Assembly (NCBI GenBank): GCA_027316975.1
Contig: DAHVFL010000352.1
Location: 1-5,112, forward strand
Source of the DNA: Chloroflexota bacterium
GTDB taxonomy: Bacteria; Chloroflexota; Ktedonobacteria; Ktedonobacterales; Ktedonobacteraceae
Direction: 5' to 3'
Length of the DNA: 5,112 nt
How positions within the stretch are numbered: position 1 is the first letter of the stretch; every line of letters starts with the position of its first letter. Of the stretch, positions 1 to 5,111 are shown piece after piece. Below the pieces are notes generated by a model that saw nothing but the letters and a program-made list of their open reading frames with translations, made no database searches and was not told the origin of the DNA. The translations under genes were made by a program, and so were the position numbers.

Positions 1-72
1 GGTGGATGTTGGGTGGGGGCGCTTGCGCCGCCCTCGTCTCTGGTATCAGGTTCACTGGATGACTGCGCGCGC
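1..72. other. Intergenic DNA at window edge, no gene seen
   Basis: No credible coding region is visible in this stretch. It is G-rich at the left edge and contains a small hairpin, GGCG (18-21) and CGCC (26-29) around a CTTG loop. The first bases (GGTGGATG, then GGGTGG) resemble the forward unit of the repeat family at 1377-1610 and 4858-5111. The window edge could therefore cut through a degenerate copy, but the match is too short to assert. Confidence 0.3.
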
Positions 73-140
73 GAGATTCTTCGCTGCGCTCAGAATGACA
101 ATTCCAGGGGACTGTCATTCTGAGCGCAGCGAAGAATCTC
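73..140. repeat. Perfect 27-bp inverted repeat (REP/MITE-like, family A)
   Basis: The arms 73-99 and 114-140 are exact reverse complements of 27 bp, separated by a 14-nt spacer (100-113). The core reads CATTCTGAGCGCAGCGAAGA on the plus strand of the right arm. When translated in one frame this gives the peptide HSERSEES, a string I recall as a common artefact in hypothetical proteins from many unrelated bacterial genomes, so this is a widespread non-coding palindromic repeat rather than a gene. It lies about 30-55 bp upstream of the candidate isomerase promoter. It could extrude as a cruciform, or form an RNA hairpin and end transcription entering from the left, but no T-tract follows. Target-site duplications cannot be recognised by eye. 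Confidence 0.9.
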
Positions 141-172
141 CCGTCACATATAGGCAATCACCCGGTGTCGTC

Positions 173-200
173 TTTGCTCGCTGGCGCGTTCCTCTATGAT
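173..200 (+). promoter_or_regulatory. Candidate sigma-70-type promoter of the isomerase-kinase pair
   Basis: A -10-like TATGAT at 195-200 matches the TATAAT consensus at 5 of 6 positions. It sits 16 bp downstream of a weaker -35-like TTTGCT at 173-178. An overlapping alternative -10, TATACT, lies at 200-205. The distance to the start codon (about 40 nt) and the AT-rich stretch 195-210 in otherwise GC-rich DNA fit a promoter. This is consensus matching only. Confidence 0.4.
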
Positions 201-232
201 ATACTTTTACCAGCAACAGTCTTATCACACAG

Positions 233-238
233 AAGGAG
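233..238 (+). promoter_or_regulatory. Ribosome binding site deciding the isomerase start
   Basis: AAGGAG at 233-238 lies 10 nt before the ATG at 249. This strong Shine-Dalgarno sequence selects the ATG at 249 over the in-frame upstream ATG at 165. The upstream start would add 28 residues encoded by the promoter region and has no good ribosome site. Confidence 0.85.
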
Positions 239-248
239 AACGTTTCAT

Positions 249-1301
249 ATGCCGGTAAAGAACAGTATAGGCATCTGGGCCTTTGGCCCCAATGCCACGC
301 GCTTTGTGCCGATTGGCTACCATCCAGAGACCATTCACGAAGACATGGCATCGCGCACAAAGCGCGTTGTCGATGGTTTGGCCGATCTCATGGACGGGCT
401 GGAATATCACTATCCGGGCGAGATCAACGAAGAGAGCGTTGACGCCATCAAAGCCGCGCTTGGCCCCATGGATATTTATTGCCTGGCGGCAGGATTGCAC
501 CCCGACCCGACCTATAAGCTGGGAGTCTTCATCAACCCCGACGCCGCTTTGAGGCGGCAGGGCATCGAAGTCCTCAAACGCGGCGTCGATCTCGCCGCCG
601 CCCTCGGAGCGCACTTCATCATCTGGCCCGGCGCGGAAGGCTACAACTACAACTTCCAGCGCGACTACGCCCGGACATGGGACCTGTTTATCAATGGCGT
701 GGGCGAAGTGGTAGCGCGCGCGGCTGAAAAGGGCGTCACCGTCTTCCTGGAACACAAAAACAGCGAACCGGCCATGAATATCTTGATGCGCAACATCTCC
801 GCCTGCCTCTACACCATCGACCGCGTGCGTCGCCTTGGCGTCGATGTCTCGCGCCTGCAGGTCAACATGGACTGGCAGCACCTCATAATGAACGGCGAAA
901 ACCTCGCGGAATACGCCGCCTTGCTGCACACTGAGGGTAAACTGGGACACCAGCACGCCAACTCTGGCTGGGGTACCTTCGACGACGACAACATGGTCGG
1001 CGCGGCCTTCTTCATGCAAACCCTCGAACTCGCCATGACCTTGCAGGATGTGAACTACGGTGCGCGGGGCGAGCGCATCGGCTACGACCTCTACCCCTAT
1101 ACCGAAGACCAGGTCGCCGCCGTGCGCCGTTCCGTCCTGCAATGGGCCTTCATCGACGACCTCGCCCGTAAACTCGACCGCGCCGCCCTCGCCCAGGCTC
1201 GTGCCGCCGCCGACGCCGTCGAAGGCTACCGCATCGTCTACGAAGCGATGGGCCTCGATAAAGCCTACACGGATCGCATCATCAACGAACGTAAAAAATA
1301 A
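249..1301 (+). CDS. Xylose-isomerase-like TIM-barrel sugar isomerase
   Basis: The 350-residue protein is a probable cytoplasmic metal-dependent aldose-ketose isomerase of the xylose isomerase-like TIM-barrel superfamily. It most likely supplies the ketose used by the xylulokinase downstream. Manual alignment with XylA gives these landmarks: LEYHYP (51-56, H54 at the position of the ring-opening His), IIWPGAEGY (124-132, compare the XylA WGGREGY), FLEHKNSEP (166-174, compare IEPKPNEP; E168 and K170 correspond to the metal Glu and catalytic Lys), MDWQH (207-211, D208 and H211), GHQHANSGWGTFDDDN (233-248, H236, D245 and D247) and GYDLYP (278-283, D280). XylA normally has Glu and Asp where this protein has D208 and H236. 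The Glu/Asp/His/Asp set instead resembles Pseudomonas stutzeri-type L-rhamnose isomerase. Length is slightly below the roughly 390-440 residues of XylA. Superfamily assignment is secure; D-xylose as substrate is inferred from the neighbour, and L-rhamnose or another aldose is possible. No terminator is visible before the kinase, so cotranscription is plausible despite the 363-bp gap. Confidence 0.85.
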   Translation: MPVKNSIGIWAFGPNATRFVPIGYHPETIHEDMASRTKRVVDGLADLMDGLEYHYPGEINEESVDAIKAALGPMDIYCLAAGLHPDPTYKLGVFINPDAALRRQGIEVLKRGVDLAAALGAHFIIWPGAEGYNYNFQRDYARTWDLFINGVGEVVARAAEKGVTVFLEHKNSEPAMNILMRNISACLYTIDRVRRLGVDVSRLQVNMDWQHLIMNGENLAEYAALLHTEGKLGHQHANSGWGTFDDDNMVGAAFFMQTLELAMTLQDVNYGARGERIGYDLYPYTEDQVAAVRRSVLQWAFIDDLARKLDRAALAQARAAADAVEGYRIVYEAMGLDKAYTDRIINERKK

Positions 1302-1376
1302 TGTAGGGCGCTTGCTGATGAACTTTGACACCCGAATCGGACAATCACCGGAAAGAGGCGCGGAACGCGCCCGTGT
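1302..1376. other. Spacer after the isomerase, no gene or terminator seen
   Basis: This first part of the 363-bp gap between isomerase and kinase carries no convincing open reading frame and no GC-rich hairpin followed by a T-run. A 10-mer, GGGCGCTTGC at 1306-1315, also occurs at 17-26, which is weak evidence of shared repeat debris. Confidence 0.35.
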
Positions 1377-1610
1377 GTAGGGACGCGGGTGGATGTGGAG
1401 CGGATGGGTGGACCCTTGTGGGCGTCCTTCTCGCCCTGAGAAGAGACCGTTCCTCATCACCACATGGGAGAGCCAACGTAGAAAGGGACGAGGACGCCCA
1501 CAAGGGTCCACCCTCCCACCCGGCACCACCCGCGTCCCTACGCAGGCGAGAGGACGCCCACAAGGGTCCACCCTCCCACCCGGCACCACCCGCGTCCCTA
1601 CGCAGGCGAG
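1377..1610. repeat. Composite inverted-repeat element, family B copy 1 (one forward, two reverse units)
   Basis: A forward unit carries an outer arm (1377-1392, containing TAGGGACGCGGGTGG) and an inner arm (1406-1427, containing GACCCTTGTGGGCGTCC). Both recur as exact reverse complements downstream: inner arms at 1492-1513 and 1552-1573, outer arms at 1526-1541 and 1586-1601. The 64 bp between the forward inner arm and the first reverse inner arm (1428-1491) are not repeated here. The whole can fold into a long hairpin on DNA or RNA, with alternative pairing to either reverse unit. Short open frames across it (peptides such as GRPQGS and DAHKGPP) are repeat translations, not genes. No transposase is present, so this is a non-autonomous MITE-like or REP-like element. 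It sits inside the isomerase-kinase unit and may affect readthrough or mRNA stability. Confidence 0.85.
1491..1610. repeat. Perfect 60-bp tandem duplication within the family B element
   Basis: Positions 1491-1550 and 1551-1610 are identical over 60 bp. Each unit contains one reverse inner arm and one reverse outer arm. The absence of any difference between copies indicates a recent duplication, or an assembly artefact in repeat DNA. Confidence 0.95.
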
Positions 1611-1622
1611 TCCCCCATTCTA

Positions 1623-1648
1623 TTGTCAAAGATCATCAGAATTGACAA
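1623..1648. promoter_or_regulatory. Small inverted repeat upstream of xylB, possible operator
   Basis: TTGTCAA at 1623-1629 and TTGACAA at 1642-1648 are exact 7-bp reverse complements separated by 12 nt, ending two bases before the xylB Shine-Dalgarno sequence. The size and location would suit a dimeric repressor site or a leader hairpin. The right half contains TTGACA, a -35 consensus hexamer, but no -10 lies at a usable distance before the start codon. The site does not resemble the Bacillus XylR operator as I know it. The role is inferred only. Confidence 0.3.
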
Positions 1649-1649
1649 C

Positions 1650-1655
1650 AGGGAG
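1650..1655 (+). promoter_or_regulatory. Ribosome binding site deciding the xylB start
   Basis: AGGGAG at 1650-1655 is 9 nt before the ATG at 1665. This favours that ATG over the in-frame TTG at 1623, which would add 14 residues before the conserved IDLGTTG motif and lies within the small palindrome. Confidence 0.75.
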
Positions 1656-1664
1656 CATATACAC

Positions 1665-3203
1665 ATGGACGCATTGCTCGGGATCGATCTTGGCACAACG
1701 GGCGTCAAGTCCGCGCTTTTTAACGCGGAAGATGGACAGACCATCACCTCGGCTTTTTTTGAGTATCCCCTGTACCATCCACAGCCGGGCTGGGCCGAAC
1801 AAAACCCGGAGGAGTGGTGGCGAGCTACGCTTGCCGCCATCCGCGCCTGTCTTGAAGCGGCAGCTCTTCATGGCATCATGCCTGCCGGTGTGCGCGGCGT
1901 GGGCCTTTCAGGTCAAATGCATGGCGTGGTGTTGCTTGATGAACGGTCAATGGTTCTGCGACCATGCATCATCTGGGCCGATCAACGCTCAGAAGCGCAG
2001 TGTCGTTGGATGACTGAGCGCGTAGGCGCCGGTACATTGATCGATTATGTGAGCAATCCCGCGCTGCCCGGCTTCTCCGCTCCAAAGGCCCTGTGGGTGC
2101 GCGACAACGAACCCGAAATTTTCGCCCGCGCCCGCACGCTGCTTCTACCCAAAGACTATATTCGCTTCCTGCTCACAGGCGTCAAAGCGATGGAGATTTC
2201 GGACGCCGCCGGTACCTGCCTGCTCGATGTCAGGCGCGGCCAATGGTCTCGCGAGGTACTCGATGCCATCGGGTTCGACCCTGCATTGCTGCCCCCGGTT
2301 GTGCCTGCCGATACGATTTGCGGCACCATTACGGCGGAAGTTGCGCAATTGACAGGTCTCATCGAAGGTACGCCCGTGGCAGGCGGCGGCGCGGATAACG
2401 CTTGCGGCGCCGTCGGTAACGGCGTCGTGCGTTCAGGCCTTGCGCTCGTCTCGATTGGCACCAGCGGCGTCGTGCTGGCCCATACCGGCTCTCCCCAGGT
2501 AGACCGTTCGGGGCCTGTGCCTCGCGTGCATACCTTCAACCACGCCGTGCCACACGCCTGGTACTTGATGGGCGTCACGCAGGGCGCCGGCCTTTCGCTG
2601 CGCTGGGTGCGCGATAACATCGGGCTGCCGGAAATGGCAATCGAACGCTGGGCCGCGGTGGATGCCTACATCACCCTTTCAATGGAAGCCGAACACGTCC
2701 CGCCCGGCAGCGATGGCCTGCTCTTCCTGCCCTATTTGCAGGGCGAGCGCACGCCGCACCTGGACGCCTACGCGCGCGGCGGCTGGATTGGCCTGACCGC
2801 CAGCCACAACCGCCGCCATCTTGTGCGCTCCGTACTGGAAGGCGTAGCGTTCAGCCTGAAAGATTGCTTCGCCATCATCCAGGAACAGGGACTCGCGCTT
2901 GAACAGGTACGCGCTACCGGCGGCGGCGCGAAAAGCCCCCTCTGGCGTCAAATCATCGCCGACGTGCTGGGCGTCGAACTGGTGACAACCAACGCCAGCG
3001 AAGGCCCGGCCTTCGGCGCTGCCCTCCTGGCCGGCGTCGCCAGCGGCGTCTACTCCTCGGTGCAAGAAGCCTGCGATGCCACCGTGCGCGTCGTCGAACA
3101 CACCGGACCGCAGCCACAACATGCAGCGGTGTATGCCCGCATGTATGACCAGTACCGCGCCCTCTATCCCGCTTTAAGGCCGATTTTCAGCCATCCATTA
3201 TGA
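1665..3203 (+). CDS. xylB: Xylulokinase (FGGY family)
   Basis: This cytoplasmic 512-residue enzyme is predicted to phosphorylate D-xylulose with ATP to give D-xylulose 5-phosphate, the entry to the pentose phosphate pathway. It shows the two actin-like FGGY domains end to end. IDLGTTGVK (7-15, D8) begins the N-terminal domain; SGQMHG (82-87) is the substrate motif typical of xylulokinases; FSAPKALWV (137-145) and LLPKDYIRF (160-168) follow; GGGADNACGAVG (240-251) carries the expected catalytic base D244, equivalent to D233 of E. coli XylB. SIGTSG (263-268), LQGERTPH (358-365) and GGGAKSPLWRQ (419-429) mark the nucleotide-binding C-terminal domain. Length is close to E. coli XylB (about 484), with a slightly longer C-terminus. 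All key motifs are intact. The QMHG motif favours xylulose over other FGGY substrates and supports a xylose role for the isomerase upstream. A perfect inverted repeat begins three bases after the stop and may end the transcript. Confidence 0.95.
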   Translation: MDALLGIDLGTTGVKSALFNAEDGQTITSAFFEYPLYHPQPGWAEQNPEEWWRATLAAIRACLEAAALHGIMPAGVRGVGLSGQMHGVVLLDERSMVLRPCIIWADQRSEAQCRWMTERVGAGTLIDYVSNPALPGFSAPKALWVRDNEPEIFARARTLLLPKDYIRFLLTGVKAMEISDAAGTCLLDVRRGQWSREVLDAIGFDPALLPPVVPADTICGTITAEVAQLTGLIEGTPVAGGGADNACGAVGNGVVRSGLALVSIGTSGVVLAHTGSPQVDRSGPVPRVHTFNHAVPHAWYLMGVTQGAGLSLRWVRDNIGLPEMAIERWAAVDAYITLSMEAEHVPPGSDGLLFLPYLQGERTPHLDAYARGGWIGLTASHNRRHLVRSVLEGVAFSLKDCFAIIQEQGLALEQVRATGGGAKSPLWRQIIADVLGVELVTTNASEGPAFGAALLAGVASGVYSSVQEACDATVRVVEHTGPQPQHAAVYARMYDQYRALYPALRPIFSHPL

Positions 3204-3206
3204 TTA

Positions 3207-3296
3207 CCAGGGCGACCGCGAGGGTCGCCCGTACAATATACGGATATCGCGAGACGTTTCGTAGTATTGTACGGGCGACCCTCGCGGTCGCCCTGG
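3207..3296. repeat. Perfect 32-bp inverted repeat with self-palindromic arms (family C), possible xylB terminator
   Basis: The arms 3207-3238 and 3265-3296 are exact 32-bp reverse complements around a 26-nt spacer. Each arm is also internally palindromic: GGGCGACC (3210-3217) pairs with GGTCGCCC (3223-3230) across a 5-nt loop, and the mirror arm can do the same. The element can thus form one long hairpin or two small ones. It starts 3 nt after the xylB stop codon, so it probably shapes the 3' end of that mRNA. There is no clear T-run after it, so it is not a textbook intrinsic terminator. Its translations (GDREGRPYN) are repeat artefacts that I recall from hypothetical proteins elsewhere. Confidence 0.9.
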
Positions 3297-3451
3297 CCCT
3301 GCAAATAACCAATTTCTCCTACTTTGTCCGTTTTCAACGAAATTACCTCAATAATTGCGTGATTTTCAGGATTGTATAGCGTTAACATAGATAGGTAGAA
3401 ATACCTACATCTACCAGTGTCTACGCTACTGTTGGGAGTGGGCAGACCCTC
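3297..3451. other. AT-richer leader region of the deacetylase gene
   Basis: Base composition here is clearly more AT-rich than in the flanking genes, as expected for a promoter region, and no gene is visible. I find no -35/-10 pair with good spacing. The best is a weak TTTTCA (3363-3368) with CATAGA (3386-3391) at 17 bp. GGGAG at 3434-3438 is the probable ribosome site of the next gene, at a longish 13 nt. Confidence 0.4.
3388..3413. promoter_or_regulatory. Imperfect 26-bp palindrome upstream of the deacetylase, possible operator or leader hairpin
   Basis: TAGATAGGTA (3388-3397) pairs with TACCT (3402-3406) and ATCTA (3409-3413). The pairing gives ten base pairs around a GAAA loop with a two-base AC bulge on the right side. 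It is AT-rich, unrelated to the three repeat families, and ends 38 nt before the start codon. That placement suits a regulator binding site or a 5'-UTR stem capped by a GNRA-type tetraloop. No known operator is recognised. Confidence 0.35.
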
Positions 3452-4843
3452 ATGATTACGCAATCTGTGAACGAATCGCCTGTGGCCATACCGCCTTCCC
3501 ATCGCTCCTCCAAATCCAGGCGGCGCTGGCTGGTACTCGTGCCGCTTTATCTCTTGCTGATCGGCGGAGGCCTGTTAGGGCGTGCCGCTACCGTCAACTG
3601 GATTGCTACACTGGCTGCGACCCCACAACCTGCACCCGTCGTTTCGCATGTGCGTCGTACCACCACGCGCTTGCCGGCCATCGATAGCGCGGCCAGCAAA
3701 TTCATGCAAGCCATGATGAGCAAAGATTGGCCGTCCATGTGGTCGATGTTGTCACCCGATGCGCAGCGCTTATACCAGGGCGAAACAGATTTCGCGCGTT
3801 TCGAGCAGGCCAAATTTGGAGCTGTCACCCTGATCGCTTTTAAAGCGAGCGCCGCCCGTTTGCAACAACCCTGGCTCAACCCCAATACCACCGTCAGCTA
3901 TCCCATCGCCGCTACCCTGCGAGTATCGCTCGAAGCAACCGCCCCTCAAGGGTTGCTGACCAGCGCTTCGCTGGCTGACCTCAACAACGGCCTCTTCCAC
4001 AATACCCTGCTATCGCTGGTTCCCCGCAATGGACAATGGCAAGTAGTGGTTGCCGGGCCAGCCGATCTCGACGCGCCCACGCTGGTACCTGCCTCGCCCC
4101 CACAAACTCGTTTGCTGGTGCCAGTCTTCATGTATCACCACGTATCGAACAGGCCAACCCGTAATCTGCTGGACTACAACCTGACCGTCACAACCACCGA
4201 ATTTAACGCGCAACTGGACTGGTTACAGGCGCAGGGCTATCACAGTATCAACATGACCGAATTATTCGCCTCCCTTTATTTCGGCAAAGCCTTACCATCG
4301 CGCCCCATGATACTTACCTTCGACGACGGCTACAAAGATATGTATACCGACGCCGTACCGGCCCTGTTGGCCCATCACTATCGCGGCGTCTTCTATATCA
4401 TCACCGGCATGACCGGCGGTCGGTACATGACCTGGAAACAGGTGCGCGCGCTCGATCAATATGGTATGCAAATCGCTTCGCACACGGTTCATCATATCAA
4501 TATCGGTCAGCCTCCCGCCTTCACAACCACGCAGAAAGAGTTACTGGTCTCGAAAAATACCTTACAAAAGCTGTTAGGCAAGCCGGTACAATTTTTCTGT
4601 TACCCCAGCGGCGAACCATTTCATCACGACACCTATTATCAGCAGCAACAGGTGCTGGTAGACCTGTTAGCCGATGGTTACATTGGCGCAACCCTCGACC
4701 CCTTCTCGTTCAACAGCGCCATTCAGAACGCCCGCACTCCCTACCAGTTGCCGCGCATCCGCGTCAGCGGCGGCGAAAGCCTGCTCTCCTTCACAGGCAT
4801 CCTCAACGACGTGCTGAAATACGACGCCGCGCGCCTGGCATAA
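3452..4843 (+). CDS. Membrane-anchored polysaccharide deacetylase (CE4/NodB domain)
   Basis: This 463-residue protein is predicted to act outside the membrane, removing acetyl groups from an N- or O-acetylated polysaccharide (cell-wall glycan or exopolysaccharide). A basic N-terminus (KSRRRW, 21-26) precedes one hydrophobic segment (about 27-49). No signal-peptidase site is obvious, so a type II signal anchor is likely. Residues about 77-203 look like an NTF2-like alpha+beta domain of the sort found ahead of extracytoplasmic enzymes (low certainty). A Pro-rich linker leads to the deacetylase domain from about 221: MYHHVS (227-232), TFDDG (289-293; D291 base, D292 metal), SHTVHH (343-348; H344 and H348 metal ligands) and FCYPSGEP (382-389), a motif-3 variant lacking the Arg of the classical RxPY form. 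Metal and base residues are intact, so activity is plausible. ATG 3452 is chosen because the next Met is residue 87, beyond the anchor; GGGAG lies 13 nt upstream. It is probably transcribed separately from the xylose pair. Substrate is unknown. Confidence 0.9.
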   Translation: MITQSVNESPVAIPPSHRSSKSRRRWLVLVPLYLLLIGGGLLGRAATVNWIATLAATPQPAPVVSHVRRTTTRLPAIDSAASKFMQAMMSKDWPSMWSMLSPDAQRLYQGETDFARFEQAKFGAVTLIAFKASAARLQQPWLNPNTTVSYPIAATLRVSLEATAPQGLLTSASLADLNNGLFHNTLLSLVPRNGQWQVVVAGPADLDAPTLVPASPPQTRLLVPVFMYHHVSNRPTRNLLDYNLTVTTTEFNAQLDWLQAQGYHSINMTELFASLYFGKALPSRPMILTFDDGYKDMYTDAVPALLAHHYRGVFYIITGMTGGRYMTWKQVRALDQYGMQIASHTVHHINIGQPPAFTTTQKELLVSKNTLQKLLGKPVQFFCYPSGEPFHHDTYYQQQQVLVDLLADGYIGATLDPFSFNSAIQNARTPYQLPRIRVSGGESLLSFTGILNDVLKYDAARLA

Positions 4844-5018
4844 TGTGTTGCCCGACGTGTAGGGACGCGGGTGGAGTGGAGAGGAAGGGTGGACCCTTGT
4901 GGGCGTCCGGTGTCTGAAATACGACGCCTGATATAATGTGTCGCCCGACGTGTAGGGACGCGGGTGGATGATGGGAGGAAGGGTGGACCCTTGTGGGCGT
5001 CCGGGGTCGGGTGGTGTC
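4814..5018. repeat. About 100-bp imperfect tandem duplication including the 3' end of the deacetylase gene
   Basis: Unit 1 starts inside the coding sequence at 4814 and unit 2 at 4914. CTGAAATACGACGCC is identical at 4814-4828 and 4914-4928. After a 7-bp shortening in unit 2 the match resumes at TAATGTGT (4841-4848 and 4934-4941) and continues through CCCGACGTGTAGGGACGCGG and the family B arms to about 4910/5004. A trace of a third unit, GGTGTCGAAATA, stands at 5013-5024 (compare GGTGTCTGAAATA at 4909-4921). The first copy carries the true stop TAA at 4841-4843. The second holds a non-functional copy of the codons for LKYDA. Confidence 0.85.
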
Positions 5019-5111
5019 GAAATATTCTCTCTGACACGTCTGGAGGAGGGTAGAGACAAGGACGCCCACAAGGGTCCCCGCTCAACCGCATCATCCGCCC
5101 GCGTCCCTACA
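4858..5111. repeat. Composite inverted-repeat element, family B copy 2 (two forward, one reverse unit)
   Basis: Forward outer arms lie at 4858-4875 and 4951-4968, and forward inner arms at 4887-4908 and 4981-5002. The inner arms are identical to the 22-mer at 1406-1427. A reverse unit follows, with an inner arm at 5060-5077 (18 of 22 bases kept) and an outer arm at 5095-5111 with one mismatch (CCGCCCGCGTCCCTACA). The element runs to the window edge and may continue. It starts 14 nt after the deacetylase stop and could act as a bulky 3' hairpin for that mRNA. Short open frames on either strand here are repeat translations. Confidence 0.85.

Noticed and set aside
2..199. 65-codon frame containing HSERSEES
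   Set aside because: It is a translation of the family A palindrome, a widely recurring annotation artefact.
165..248. In-frame N-terminal extension of the isomerase from ATG 165
   Set aside because: It would place the promoter-like region inside the gene and has no good ribosome site. AAGGAG at 233-238 points to ATG 249, where the conserved sequence begins.
225..1589. 454-codon open frame on the minus strand
   Set aside because: It is antisense to the isomerase and runs on into repeat DNA. It shows no family motif, and the openness follows from GC-rich codon bias on the other strand.
1377..1610. CRISPR array
   Set aside because: The repeats are inverted or directly adjoining 60-bp units without regular unique spacers, and no cas gene is present.
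1325..1645. Short open frames over the family B repeat (GRPQGS / DAHKGPP peptides), also 4667-5094 on the minus strand
   Set aside because: The peptides are translations of the inverted repeats in several frames and on both strands, with no ribosome site or non-repeat content.
1623..1664. TTG start for xylB adding 14 residues
   Set aside because: The ATG at 1665 has a well-spaced AGGGAG and begins right at the conserved ATP-binding motif. The extension does not resemble xylulokinase N-termini.
3207..3296. Textbook intrinsic terminator
   Set aside because: The stem is very long and no T-run follows. It may still stop transcription, so it is listed as a repeat with a possible terminator role.
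4858..5111. Insertion sequence with terminal inverted repeats
   Set aside because: The interior is about 250 bp of repeat arms with no transposase fragment, so at most it is a non-autonomous element.
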